In this document: in pieces, positions 36,468 to 45,961 of the stretch | Position numbering within the stretch: the first letter of the stretch is position 1 | Layout: every line of letters starts with the position of its first letter | Assembly (NCBI GenBank): GCA_002069785.1 | Contig: MWCA01000010.1 | Coordinates: 1 to 64,000 of the forward strand | DNA: 64,000 nt | From: Lentisphaerae bacterium ADurb.Bin242 | GTDB lineage: Bacteria > Verrucomicrobiota > Lentisphaeria > Victivallales > UBA1829 | Direction of reading: 5' to 3' | Position numbers and translations under genes: made by a program | Notes under the pieces: model-generated | Databases searched by the model: none | What the model saw: only the letters and a program-made list of their open reading frames with translations | Told to the model about the DNA's origin: nothing

Positions 36468-36496
36468 TTGCAAAAACTCTTTAATCGGAATATAGT
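36468..36496 (+). promoter_or_regulatory. Promoter of IclR-type regulator
   Basis: TTGCAA (36468-36473), 17 nt and TATAGT (36491-36496) lie about 50 bases before the IclR-type gene. Spacing is ideal for a sigma-70 promoter. Confidence 0.55.
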
Positions 36497-36549
36497 TAAA
36501 GCCGATACGGGGACAGAAAGTTTAAAATTTCCGATTGTGAGAACTTTCC

Positions 36550-37338
36550 ATGATCAAAATCGTGCCGAAAATCATGACCCTGCTGGAACTTTTCGCTTCC
36601 GGAGAAGAGATTGGTTTTTCTGAAGTTCAGCGGCGGACCGGCCTGACCAAATCCAATGTGTCGCATCTGCTGTCCGCCCTTTGCGAAAACGGCGTGTTGT
36701 TCCGTTCCGGATACGGCAGCTACCGCCGGGGCGTACGGCTGATCCGGCTCTGCAACGGGGACAACCTCTGGCGGGAACTCAACATCATGGCCGAGCGCTG
36801 CGCGGACAACCTGGTCGGCTGGTTCAACGAACTGGCCGTGGTCGGGCTTCGTTTTCAGGGACGCCGTCTCACGCTGGTCAAGCGCAAGCCGGTCAAGAAT
36901 CTTCAGGTGGAACAGGAGAACGAGCGCTATTATCATTATCAGGCAGACTGGTATGGAACGGCCAACGGACGGATTCTTCTGGCTTTTGCACCCGGAAAAA
37001 TCGTATCCGACGTGGTCCGCCATTGCGGTCTGCCATCCCGGAAAACCTGGAATGCGGCTGTTACCTTGCCGAAACTGATGCGCGAGCTGAAACAGATCCG
37101 GGAACAAGGGTATGTCGTGATGAAGGTGGACGACGACATCAAGGCGATCGGCGTGCCCGCGCGGGACGCCTCCGGGGAAGCGGTGCTCAGCATCGCCACG
37201 GCGTTTCCGGTTTTCTCCTGCCGGAAAACCGATGCGGAAATCATCGAGCGTCTGCAATATGAGGCGGAGTCTTTTGAAAAAGAAATGGCAATCCGGGGCA
37301 TTACCGTCGCGGACTTGAACTTGAATACAATCCGTTAA
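36550..37338 (+). CDS. IclR-family transcriptional regulator
   Basis: Regulator of 262 residues with an N-terminal winged helix-turn-helix (about 5-60: MTLLELFASGEEIGFSEV then GLTKSNVSHLLSAL) and a C-terminal IclR effector domain that includes YGTANGRILLAF and GVPARDASGEAVLSIA. It should respond to a small aromatic or sugar-derived ligand. The next gene on the same strand, 72 bases away, is a DUF4838 protein, its likely target. Confidence 0.9.
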   Translation: MIKIVPKIMTLLELFASGEEIGFSEVQRRTGLTKSNVSHLLSALCENGVLFRSGYGSYRRGVRLIRLCNGDNLWRELNIMAERCADNLVGWFNELAVVGLRFQGRRLTLVKRKPVKNLQVEQENERYYHYQADWYGTANGRILLAFAPGKIVSDVVRHCGLPSRKTWNAAVTLPKLMRELKQIREQGYVVMKVDDDIKAIGVPARDASGEAVLSIATAFPVFSCRKTDAEIIERLQYEAESFEKEMAIRGITVADLNLNTIR

Positions 37339-37410
37339 TTTCATTATGAAAAAGGATTTCCAAACCTCTAATCCCGTCTGGTAAACACCCCCCGAACCCC
37401 AGGAGCCTTC

Positions 37411-39471
37411 ATGCGGAATTCATTGAAAATCGTGCTTCCATTTCCCGGAATGGAGCATTCGTGGCGCACGCGGGCGGAGGAAGAACGGAAGATCGACTTC
37501 CGGCGCGATCCCTCCGGCGCGGCGCTCTGCACCGCGGCCTATGCCGCATCCGAACTGAAATACTTTCTGGAGAAAGCCGCTCCGGAACCGGAAGTGGAAA
37601 TCACGGAAAGGAATCCGGCGGAGCCGTCGCCGTTCGTGCGTCTGGAAATCGAAGGCAAGGATACCGGCGGCGGATTCGAGCTTCAGCCGCGCGGGAGCGG
37701 GCTGGTTGTGAAGGGACACGGACGGAACGGTCTGCTCAACGGCGTGTATGAGCTTCTCCGGCTCCAGGGGTGGCGCTGGCTGGAGCCGGGGCCGTATGGG
37801 GAAATCGCGCCGGACAAGCCCACGTTCGATTTCCTGAAATGCGCGAAAACCTGTATTCCGTCCTTCCGGTACCGGATGATCGACCAGTATCGGGAGTCCG
37901 ACGATTCCGTCGAGCTGCTGAAATGGTTTTCGCGCCACCGGATAAACGCGGTGTTCCGGAAAACGGCCACCGGAAGGTTCGCCGACAAGCTCGGAATGCT
38001 GAGCCGCCGCGGGGGACATCTTCTCACAAAGCTGATGAATCCGGAGCGTCTGCTGCCGGACGGCCGCACAATCTGGGACGCCCATCCCGAATGGTACGGC
38101 CTGCCCGCCGACGGCGTCCGGAAAAAGGAAACGGCGCTGCGCATCCAGCTCTGTTTTTCACAGCCGGGCGTCATCGATTATCTTTGCCGGAGTGTGTTCG
38201 AACTCCTGACCTCGGGGGAGATGGCCGAGGTCGATATGATCGATCTCTGGGGGTTCGACACCTGGGGCAAAAACTGTTCGTGCGAAGGCTGCCGCCACCT
38301 CGGAAACGGAGCCGACCAGAATCTGTTTCTCCTTTCCCGGATCCGCGACTTTCTCAATCGGAATCTGGACCGGAAAGTGATGATGAACACGATTTCCTAC
38401 GAGGGTACCGTCACGATGGAGGCGACGACGAAACCGGTTCCGCGCAATCTGGCCGCCGCCGGGGATTTCGTGATTTTCTACCCGATCCGGCGCTGTTACC
38501 GCCACCTTCTCGGCGACCGTCGATGCGAACTCAACAAATCCTACCGCGAATCGCTGGAAGGGTGGCATCAAAAGGCGCCCGGACTGTCCCTGTGGTCCGG
38601 CGAATATTACAATGTCTCGAAATTCGAGGACCTCCCGCTGGTGTTTGCCGATCTCATTCCCGCCGAAATGCGGTACTATCATGCAAATGGCTGCAACGGG
38701 GCGACCTACATGCACAATCTTTCGCCGAACTGGGGCGTGCGCGCCCTGACCCAGCTTCAGCATACGCAATATGCCTGGGACACCGGGACGGACGACAAGG
38801 CGTTCCTTGCGGAATATTTTGTCGGAAAATATGGCCTCCATGCGGACAAAATGCGTGCGGTCTATCGGAAGATCGAGGACGGTCTGGGCGATATTTCCTC
38901 CTGGCGCAACTGGGGAATCGGAGCGCTGGATGTGTTGATGCCCTGGGCGGGCGAACGTCCTGAAAAAGAGTTTTCCCTGCCTCATTTTCCGACCGTGAAA
39001 GCCGTTCTTTCCGCATTGCGGAAGGGCGTAAAACAATTGGAATCCGCGCTGGAGGAACTGCGGGAATGCCTGCGCGCCGAACAAGCCCGGAATTGGCATG
39101 ATCTTCCGGCAATCCGGGACATCCCGCCGATCCTGACGCCCGCCGGGCTGGAAAAAATCCGCTTCTACGACAAGGTCGAATACCGTCTCGGCGAAGATAT
39201 CCGCGGTCTCGTTTACGGGCTGGACACCCTGCGGCTTCTGCAACGCATCGTCGAATACCATGATGCGCTTTACCGCGGGATGAAGGGGGAAAAACAATGG
39301 GAAAAAATCGAAGAACTCGCCTCGAAAATGTCCGGCTGCTATGTCCCGATCGCGTATGAAGGTTCGGCGCCCGGCGTTCAGGTCAAGGACGCCCTGACGC
39401 GGACGCAGCTGAGGATGCTGATCACGCGCTGCCGCGGCGCAAGAATCCGGCAAAAGGAGAAACCGGCATGA
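37411..39471 (+). CDS. DUF4838-domain protein without signal peptide
   Basis: Protein of 686 residues. An alpha-glucuronidase-like N-terminal part (about 1-140, with GLLNGVYELLRLQGWRWLEP) is followed by the DUF4838 barrel with NCSCEGC near 288-294 and WSGEYYNVSKF. The last 200 residues are helical. Unlike its paralogue at 32579 it has no signal peptide, so it probably works in the cytoplasm on imported material. It is the only enzyme gene in the IclR module. Confidence 0.78.
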   Translation: MRNSLKIVLPFPGMEHSWRTRAEEERKIDFRRDPSGAALCTAAYAASELKYFLEKAAPEPEVEITERNPAEPSPFVRLEIEGKDTGGGFELQPRGSGLVVKGHGRNGLLNGVYELLRLQGWRWLEPGPYGEIAPDKPTFDFLKCAKTCIPSFRYRMIDQYRESDDSVELLKWFSRHRINAVFRKTATGRFADKLGMLSRRGGHLLTKLMNPERLLPDGRTIWDAHPEWYGLPADGVRKKETALRIQLCFSQPGVIDYLCRSVFELLTSGEMAEVDMIDLWGFDTWGKNCSCEGCRHLGNGADQNLFLLSRIRDFLNRNLDRKVMMNTISYEGTVTMEATTKPVPRNLAAAGDFVIFYPIRRCYRHLLGDRRCELNKSYRESLEGWHQKAPGLSLWSGEYYNVSKFEDLPLVFADLIPAEMRYYHANGCNGATYMHNLSPNWGVRALTQLQHTQYAWDTGTDDKAFLAEYFVGKYGLHADKMRAVYRKIEDGLGDISSWRNWGIGALDVLMPWAGERPEKEFSLPHFPTVKAVLSALRKGVKQLESALEELRECLRAEQARNWHDLPAIRDIPPILTPAGLEKIRFYDKVEYRLGEDIRGLVYGLDTLRLLQRIVEYHDALYRGMKGEKQWEKIEELASKMSGCYVPIAYEGSAPGVQVKDALTRTQLRMLITRCRGARIRQKEKPA

Positions 39472-39526
39472 ACATCCGCAATTACGGTGAATCCGACTGA
39501 CGTAAACTTCACGCACTTTACAACTG

Positions 39527-39870
39527 TTACCTGGGGCGGACGCGGTCGCCCGGATCATCCGGCGCAATCTCTCTCCGTGGACGGACCGGATATATGATTT
39601 CATCATGCCGCCCATATTTTTTATCCGGTTCAGCGACTTTGTCAGCCAGTTCCTTGAAGTCAACCGTCATCTGGCGCATGGCGATGAAGGCACGGACAAT
39701 GTAAATGCTCATTTCAACGGCGCGGGAAAAATTCAGGACATTCGCGGCTTGTAAGGCACCATGCTCCGTGAATGCGTAAGGAAGCGTGCGCATCATCTTG
39801 AATTTGTGGTCGCGAATTGCGGCCGCAATTTTTCTGACTTCCTGTCTTATAAGCTGAAACATAAAATCTG
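39527..39870 (-). pseudogene. ORF6N-domain protein remnant
   Basis: On the minus strand a run beginning DFMFQLIRQEVRKI and continuing through LPYAFTEHGALQAANVL and YIVRAFIAMRQMTVDFKEL to ADKVAEPDKKYGRHDEII matches the central part of ORF6N (KilA-N related) phage or plasmid proteins. The N-terminal part with a start codon is missing, and the end after EIIY looks frame-shifted. It lies directly after the 3' end of the GntR gene. I read it as a decayed mobile-element gene fragment. Confidence 0.65.
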
Positions 39871-39884
39871 AACAGAAGAAAACT

Positions 39885-40925
39885 TCAGAAACCTTTGATC
39901 GTAACGTGCGAATAGGCCTGTTTCTGGATGCTGTTGTTTCCGGACAACTGATCCGCGAGCATCCCGATGCCTTTTTTGTGGAGATCCGCATAATCCATCC
40001 ACAGCATTTTGTCCTTGATGTCCGGACAATGATCGCATACTATGACCAGGGGCATTTTGCGTTTCCCGGCACGTTTTTTCCACGCTTCGGCAAACGCATG
40101 CGCAACGGGATGTTCCAATTGCATGTACAGGGCGGAAACCGGATTGTCCAGCCCGATGAAGTAATCCGCGATCATGCTCCCGGCAACCTCGTTTATCCGG
40201 CTGCCGTGTTTTGCAAACAGGCTGGTGGCATCCATCTTCGCATAAAAATAATCCGGCTCGAATATCCCGTTTTCCTCCATGGCCTTATGGTATATCTCAA
40301 AAAGCCGGTCGCGAAAGCCGTAGTTCCTGTTGTTCCATGCGGCAAGTCCGATGCGGGAATGTCCTCTGGCGCAAAGCATTCTCAACAGCTTCGGAATGGC
40401 GCAGTGCCAGTCGAAATCCACCCACGGCACGCCCGGAATTCCGTAGCAGGCATTCAGGGAGACAAGTCCCTTTCCTTTGGTCCGGATCGCCACGGCGAGT
40501 TCACTTGTCAGACCAAACACGAGGAATCCGTCGCACGGAAGCGCCGCAATGACCTGCGAACGGGTGCGTATGAGTTCACTGAGATTGGTGATCTGGAGCA
40601 TCGAAAAGCCTTTGGGCGCGGCGAAGGCGTCGAGCTCCTCGAGCAGCAGGACGTTCCGCCTGACATCGAGCACTTTGCCGACCAGCCCGATCACCCCATA
40701 GTGTTCCTTCTCCGGACGGATTCCGGTTACAAACGTGCCGTGCGTGCCGTTGACCGTAAGCAGCCCTTTCTCCAGCAGGATATCGAGCGCATGGCGGATT
40801 GTTGCCTGGCTCGCCTTGAAGTCACGGGTCATGCGGATGATGCCGGGAAGCCTCCCCGAGAGACTCCCGTCCAATATCTTCCGTTCCAGATGGCTGCTGA
40901 TCTCCTGATACCTGTGACAGCCCAT
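39885..40925 (-). CDS. GntR-family regulator with LacI-like effector domain
   Basis: Regulator of 346 residues. An N-terminal GntR winged helix (about 4-68: HLERKILDGSLSGRLPGI, then QATIRHALDILLEKGLLT) is joined to a sugar-binding LacI/periplasmic-binding-like domain (GVIGLVGKVLDV, ALPCDGFLVFGL, SRIGLAAWNNRNY), the same architecture as AraR. GGAGG lies 5 nt before the ATG. It is divergent from the GntR-solute-binding fusion gene at 41151. Confidence 0.87.
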   Translation of the reverse strand: MGCHRYQEISSHLERKILDGSLSGRLPGIIRMTRDFKASQATIRHALDILLEKGLLTVNGTHGTFVTGIRPEKEHYGVIGLVGKVLDVRRNVLLLEELDAFAAPKGFSMLQITNLSELIRTRSQVIAALPCDGFLVFGLTSELAVAIRTKGKGLVSLNACYGIPGVPWVDFDWHCAIPKLLRMLCARGHSRIGLAAWNNRNYGFRDRLFEIYHKAMEENGIFEPDYFYAKMDATSLFAKHGSRINEVAGSMIADYFIGLDNPVSALYMQLEHPVAHAFAEAWKKRAGKRKMPLVIVCDHCPDIKDKMLWMDYADLHKKGIGMLADQLSGNNSIQKQAYSHVTIKGF

Positions 40926-41093
40926 GCATTCCTCCGTTCTGTGATGATATTTCCGGAATATATCTTCGGGTCATGAATAATTCAAGCTCGCGGAAATGCA
41001 ATCCGGCTTTGCCGTCCTTCCGGCCGCAGGAAGCCGGATGCAGATGAGAAAAAATTTTTTTCCATAATTTTTATTATTTTTTTCTTTCGGGTA

Positions 41094-41121
41094 TTGACTT
41101 TTTCACAATGAATTGTATAAT
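41094..41121 (+). promoter_or_regulatory. Promoter of GntR-solute-binding fusion gene
   Basis: TTGACT (41094-41099), 16 nt and a perfect TATAAT (41116-41121). This is the best-matching promoter in the right half of the window and is overlapped by a palindrome at 41114-41133. Confidence 0.75.
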
Positions 41122-41133
41122 TTATATATACAA
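41114..41133. promoter_or_regulatory. Candidate GntR operator overlapping -10
   Basis: Arms TTGTATA and TATACAA form a perfect 7-bp inverted repeat around a 6-nt AT-rich centre. The outer bases match the TTGTA...TACAA pattern known for AraR-type GntR operators. Binding here would cover the -10 and block the fusion gene, consistent with autoregulation or control by the divergent GntR protein. Confidence 0.5.
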
Positions 41134-41150
41134 ATGAAACGGCGGCGGCG

Positions 41151-42536
41151 ATGAAGACGATCAACAGCCAACTGAATGAGCAATTGCGGAAACGGATATC
41201 CGTCATGTCCGACGGCGAAAAATTCCCCACGGAGGCGGAATTGTGCAAAGAATTTTCCGTGTCGCGGATGACGGTCAACAAGGTGCTTCACGAGATCGCC
41301 CGGGACGGGCTGCTGGTGCGGCGCCCGAGACGCGGGACCTTTGTCCGCAAGCCTCTTGACGCGAACCTGAATCATGCCGAGGAATGGCTGAGCGACAATC
41401 ATTCCGGCGGGCTGATTTCCAATATGGTTTCGAAAACCCTGCGCATCAATATCTATGAATACCGGCATGAATTCATCCGCCCGATGTGGGATACCCTGTT
41501 CGCGGAATTCAAGGCGGATTTTCCGGGAATCGACGTGGAGGTTTCCGCCGAGCCGGAAGACGGTGTGGAGGCCGATGTCATCTGGGCTTCGAACCGCCGC
41601 GACCTGAAAACACTGAGCCTTGACAATTTCAGCAGTTCCCGGGCTGCGGTCGAGGCGGTTTCCCGCGTTTGCCCGGAGAAGGACTGCTTCGCAGCAGCCT
41701 GGCGGGATTTGAAGCGCGAAGGACGGGCGGGATGTCCTTTCTCATTCAGCACCAGCGTATGCCTGTGGAATAACGGGCTGTTGTCAGCGGATTGGCCGGA
41801 GCTGAACGGCAGAATACCGGAGCGCCTGTTTGATTTCTACCTCAAACAGAATAAGGCATTGGGTTCGGACTCGTCCCTGATCGTATGCTATATTTTCGTG
41901 CCGTTCCTGCTGATGCAGCTGGCGTCCGGCGGAATTTTGAATTATGACCGGGAGCGCGGGCTCAACGGTTTCGAAAAACCGGAAGTGGCGGAGTTCCTGA
42001 AGTTCAACCGCGAAATATTCTGCGCCGCCGCGCGCCTGAACGACGGTCAGGCTGTCACGGACATCAAAGGGGCGATGAACCTGTTCCTCTCCGGCAAGAC
42101 GCTGGCGCTGAACACATTTTCGCCGACCTTGAAGGTGATTCCGGAAAACCGTTCCCGGGATTTTTCGGTCAGCTCTTCTTTGATCGGGAACTATGCCCCG
42201 GCGGTGCCGGTCTATATGGGAATCGGCCCGAAATGCCGCGATGTGAAGACGGCGGCGGAAGCGGTTGCATTTTTCTGCGGCGGACGAGGCCAGCGGATTC
42301 TGGCGCAATCCCGCAACAATATACCGGCCCGCCGGGAAACCGCGTATTCGGAGGAATTTCTGGAAATCAGTCCGCGCAACATGAAACAGGTGGTCGATGT
42401 GTTGAGCGCCGCCGAAGACGTCATCGCCCTGAATCATTTTGTTTCGGGGCGGCCGGACTACTGCGGGAAATTCGGGCGCTACATTCTGGGGAATTCAAAC
42501 TTTCCGATCGATTTGAAATGCAACGATAAAACTTGA
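41151..42536 (+). CDS. GntR helix-turn-helix fused to solute-binding domain
   Basis: Protein of 461 residues. A GntR winged helix occupies about residues 5-65 (FPTEAELCKEFSVSRMTVNK, then ARDGLLVRRPRRGTFVRKP). From about 100 the sequence resembles a type 1 extracellular solute-binding protein of sugar ABC transporters: MWDTLFAEFKADFPGIDVEV, DVIWAS, LFLSGKTLALN, and the C-terminal AFFCGGRGQRILAQ. There is no signal peptide, so the sugar-binding domain is cytoplasmic and should act as a ligand sensor. It heads a module with a pseudopilin and an exported protein. The fusion of these two domains is unusual. Confidence 0.85.
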   Translation: MKTINSQLNEQLRKRISVMSDGEKFPTEAELCKEFSVSRMTVNKVLHEIARDGLLVRRPRRGTFVRKPLDANLNHAEEWLSDNHSGGLISNMVSKTLRINIYEYRHEFIRPMWDTLFAEFKADFPGIDVEVSAEPEDGVEADVIWASNRRDLKTLSLDNFSSSRAAVEAVSRVCPEKDCFAAAWRDLKREGRAGCPFSFSTSVCLWNNGLLSADWPELNGRIPERLFDFYLKQNKALGSDSSLIVCYIFVPFLLMQLASGGILNYDRERGLNGFEKPEVAEFLKFNREIFCAAARLNDGQAVTDIKGAMNLFLSGKTLALNTFSPTLKVIPENRSRDFSVSSSLIGNYAPAVPVYMGIGPKCRDVKTAAEAVAFFCGGRGQRILAQSRNNIPARRETAYSEEFLEISPRNMKQVVDVLSAAEDVIALNHFVSGRPDYCGKFGRYILGNSNFPIDLKCNDKT

Positions 42537-42619
42537 GGAGACTTGTACAGCATGGCTGAGAAAACGGAAAAAACAATGGATCGATCGCATCAAAAACGCT
42601 AACCAGAGGAACCCGAAAA

Positions 42620-43402
42620 ATGAAAAATGTAAAAAATGGTGAAACCATCCGCAAATTGGAATCGATGGCCGCCGGAGCGGGTCGAAAACAGCAGTACAAT
42701 CTTTCCGGCGAAACGCACACGAAGCGTAAATATTTCACGCTTATAGAGTTGCTTATTGTGATCGCGATCATCGCGATCCTGGCGGCAATGCTGCTGCCCG
42801 CCCTGAACAAAGCCCGCGACAAGGCAAGGGCTTCGCAATGCATAGGCAATCTGAAACAGATCAGCATCGGACAATTCGGTTATCAGGACGCTTTCGGCGG
42901 CCATTTCCCGGCGGCATGGCTGGCCACCGATACCGCCGCGCAGTCCTGGTTCCTGAAAATTGCCCCCTATACGGGCGTGACCCTGAAATGGAACAGCACG
43001 ACACAGATTTCCGCGTTCCGGTGTCTGGCCAATCCTGCGCTTTACGGAAGCAATGCGGGGCTGGCCACCGGAGGCACGCGTTACAGTGTCAATTATTCCA
43101 ATAATTATCATCTGGGAATCAGCACCAGCGCTGCCGATGCCATGAAAAACAGCCAGATCCGCCAACCCTCCGAAGTCTGTATTACCGTCGACAGCCAGCA
43201 AAGCCCGAACACGACTCCCACCATTCCGTGCGCCTATTACAACATCATGTTGAATTCAGCGCGAAATAACTATTACGCCGACTCCAACCGGCCCGGGATA
43301 ATTCATGACAACGGAGCCAACATGCTGTTTGTCGACGGGCACATCAAATATTTCAAAGCCTCGAAAATCAACCCGGAGCAGTTCTTCAAACCGATTAAAT
43401 AA
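42620..43402 (+). CDS. Type II pseudopilin-like protein, H-X9-DG family
   Basis: Protein of 260 residues with a long leader of about 38 residues before [20 protein letters not shown]; the -1 residue is Tyr instead of Gly. The C-terminal motif is [12 protein letters not shown], an exact H-X9-DG. A GAGGA lies about 9 nt before the ATG; an internal ATG at 42665 would shorten the leader. It precedes an exported hydrolase-like gene by 22 bases. Confidence 0.85.
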   Translation: MKNVKNGETIRKLESMAAGAGRKQQYNLSGETHTKRKYFTLIELLIVIAIIAILAAMLLPALNKARDKARASQCIGNLKQISIGQFGYQDAFGGHFPAAWLATDTAAQSWFLKIAPYTGVTLKWNSTTQISAFRCLANPALYGSNAGLATGGTRYSVNYSNNYHLGISTSAADAMKNSQIRQPSEVCITVDSQQSPNTTPTIPCAYYNIMLNSARNNYYADSNRPGIIHDNGANMLFVDGHIKYFKASKINPEQFFKPIK

Positions 43403-43424
43403 GAGATACGGAAAAGGAAACACC

Positions 43425-45728
43425 ATGCGATCATTATCCCTGTTGACAGTATCGTGCCTGATGGCGTCCGGGGTTGCCGCCGACGCCCGGAATCTCGCGC
43501 TGGGGAAAAAGGTTTACTACTCCATCATGCCCGATAATCCGCCGGACACGGCGCAGTCAAAGCTGACCGACGGGAAGAAAAACACCCGTACACTCTCAGG
43601 CAGCGGAGAAAGCAGCGCCGCCACCAGTTTCGATGAACAGAAAGCCAACTATTCGGACACCATGGACAATAACCTGACTGCGGGGTGGCATTTCAAGTTC
43701 TACGGACGCGAAAACCTCGGCATGAACATGTGTATCGACCTCGGACAAACCGAAAAACTCGGGAAGAGCATCCTCCGGGCCGGCAGTTTCACCCAATCGA
43801 TGTACCGTTTTTCCCTGCCGAGGGAATTCCGAATTTCGGTAAGCAATGATGGACAGAATTTTTATCATGCCGGAACCGCCAAAAAGATCACGTCCGTCGG
43901 AGCCGAAGGAATCGGCGCAAATGAAAAGGCGATCAAATTGTATGAGGACCGCAACCGCTGGATTGAAGTCGAATTCGACTTGAGCGGTATTTCGGCGCGT
44001 TATGTCGGCTTGACGGTCAAACCGGAAGGCTTCATGTTTTATCTGGACGAATGGGAGATTTTCGCCGGCGATTCAAAAACTCCGGACAGAAATATTTACA
44101 CTCCGGCAAACCGTGAACGCTTTGCAATCGGCAATGGCCTGGCCGCCCGCGACGCCGTGGTTTTCCAACCGACCAATGAAGTGTTTTACATTCCTGAAAA
44201 CATATTCGTTCCAACGTTTTTCGACTTCGGGGATTATCGTCCGGAAAAGACAAAGGAACCCTGCCGGTTCGTCATCGACCTGCCGCCGGGCGTCGCGCTC
44301 CATGAATCGTATCTGCTGAGAAATCAATTCAAGATTGAAAAAGACGGCAGCCGCTGCATCCTGACGCCCCGCCAGACCGGGAAGCATTTCAAACGGTATT
44401 TCGGCAGAATGCTCGGCGATTATTCGTTCGGGCCGCTGTATTTCAAAATCAATGGAAAAGTGGCCGAAGATGCAAAGGCGACTTTTTTCTGCCGGATCGG
44501 AAACACCGATTTCACTCCCGCCGTGCGCCCGGTGAAAACGCTGCGCTTTCCGGTCGCGGACAACAAACTGCCGCCCTTCTGCGCCATCACCTGGATGACC
44601 GATTATTATACGATGGACTGGCCCGATTTTCTCCGTTCCTATGCGGCGATCGGCTTCAATGCCGTGCCGTATTTCCCGCGCAACTGGCAGGGAATGGAAG
44701 AGTTGCCGGAAACTCCGTACCAGCCGTCCGCACATCTCGAGAAATCACGTGCCGCCGGAATGAGAATCATTCAAAATGAATCGCCGCTGCACACCATGAA
44801 AAACCTGGCGAAATCGAACTGCACCTATGAGGGAGCCAAAGGCTTCTGCCCGTCATACCGGGGCGAATACTACCAGCAGCACCTGCGCGAACTGGCCGAA
44901 AACAGCAAAGCCATCCAGCCGGATTACCTGATCTGGGATATCGAACTGATGCATCATGCATTCGGCGGAAAACCCGAAAACATCATGAAGTGCAAACGCT
45001 GCGCCGCAGCCGTGGCGAAATCCGGCAAAACGCCGCAGGAATACCTGTTCGACTGCGGTGTGGAAATTCAGCGGGACTTGTACAATGCGGCGGCCGGAGT
45101 CATCAAAGGAAAATTCCTGGCCGGACAGTATGACGTGTTCGCCGGACAGAAAAATTACCAGCAGATCTGGCGGTTCGACCGCGCGTATCCCAAATACATC
45201 CAGCTGTCCATGCCCGCCGCCTACAGCGCCGGACTGTTCGACGTCAACCACCGGATTGCACAGCGCGAATACCGGCTGCTGGGCGAAAAATGGCGCTCGG
45301 CCTCCTGGGTCACGCCCGGCACCTATGGATACTGTTCGCCTCATAAAATGGAGGCCATGGTATACGAACAGCTTCTCAACGGCGGCAACCTCTGCATCTA
45401 TTCCTTCAATGAATTCACCACGCCGCAGCAGTTGTATTATCTTTCCAGGGGCCTGCGGAATATCTGTCAGTTCCGCGAATTGATGGAACGCGGAAAGCCG
45501 GATGCCGGCTTCCGGGTGGACAATGCGAAATTGGCCTGTTCCCGGTTTGCCGATGACCGGGAGACGCTGGTATTCGTCGCCAATTATTCATCGCCGGAGG
45601 AAGAAACTTTTACCCTGAACCTGCCGAAGAAAGCCGTCCGGCTCGACCGGACCGGGGAATTGGCTCCCGGCAAGCACCGGCTCAAGCTCGGACCGGCGGA
45701 ATTTGCGCTGTATCACTGGAAGAACTGA
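43425..45728 (+). CDS. Exported discoidin-like and TIM-barrel protein
   Basis: Protein of 767 residues with a signal peptide (SLLTVSCLMASGVAA). Residues about 22-215 look like an F5/8-type discoidin carbohydrate-binding domain (NLALGKKVYY, LTDGKKN, MCIDLGQTEKLGKSIL). A beta domain follows, then a TIM-barrel-like part from about 385 with WMTDYYTMDWPDFLRSYAAI, LIWDIELMH and MKCKRC near 522-527. The end (about 690-767) is a beta-rich C-terminal domain. ATG 43425 follows a GGAAA site and gives a proper signal peptide; the in-frame upstream extension is inside the pseudopilin gene. Probably a glycosidase; substrate not known. Confidence 0.72.
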   Translation: MRSLSLLTVSCLMASGVAADARNLALGKKVYYSIMPDNPPDTAQSKLTDGKKNTRTLSGSGESSAATSFDEQKANYSDTMDNNLTAGWHFKFYGRENLGMNMCIDLGQTEKLGKSILRAGSFTQSMYRFSLPREFRISVSNDGQNFYHAGTAKKITSVGAEGIGANEKAIKLYEDRNRWIEVEFDLSGISARYVGLTVKPEGFMFYLDEWEIFAGDSKTPDRNIYTPANRERFAIGNGLAARDAVVFQPTNEVFYIPENIFVPTFFDFGDYRPEKTKEPCRFVIDLPPGVALHESYLLRNQFKIEKDGSRCILTPRQTGKHFKRYFGRMLGDYSFGPLYFKINGKVAEDAKATFFCRIGNTDFTPAVRPVKTLRFPVADNKLPPFCAITWMTDYYTMDWPDFLRSYAAIGFNAVPYFPRNWQGMEELPETPYQPSAHLEKSRAAGMRIIQNESPLHTMKNLAKSNCTYEGAKGFCPSYRGEYYQQHLRELAENSKAIQPDYLIWDIELMHHAFGGKPENIMKCKRCAAAVAKSGKTPQEYLFDCGVEIQRDLYNAAAGVIKGKFLAGQYDVFAGQKNYQQIWRFDRAYPKYIQLSMPAAYSAGLFDVNHRIAQREYRLLGEKWRSASWVTPGTYGYCSPHKMEAMVYEQLLNGGNLCIYSFNEFTTPQQLYYLSRGLRNICQFRELMERGKPDAGFRVDNAKLACSRFADDRETLVFVANYSSPEEETFTLNLPKKAVRLDRTGELAPGKHRLKLGPAEFALYHWKN

Positions 45729-45961
45729 CGAAACAGTCGATCGGCCTGTGAAAAAGAGATAATTTCAAAAATATTTACTTCCGATGGATGACAAAAGCGG
45801 ATAGAAGAGGTATTGTAAGCGCCGGGGAATAAACCGGCGGAAAAAATGAACGAACCACCCCGATTTTCCCGGAGCGGGGCGAATTTCAGGAATCATAAAA
45901 CGGAAGACGGAAAACAGATGAGCATCTCCACGGGAAAGAGCCGTCGGACACGGACGGATCG
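45729..45961. other. Intergenic region before FAD-protein pair
   Basis: A 233-base gap between the exported hydrolase-like gene and two flavoprotein-like genes. It is AT-rich at its start; no gene, clear promoter or strong terminator could be supported. Confidence 0.35.
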
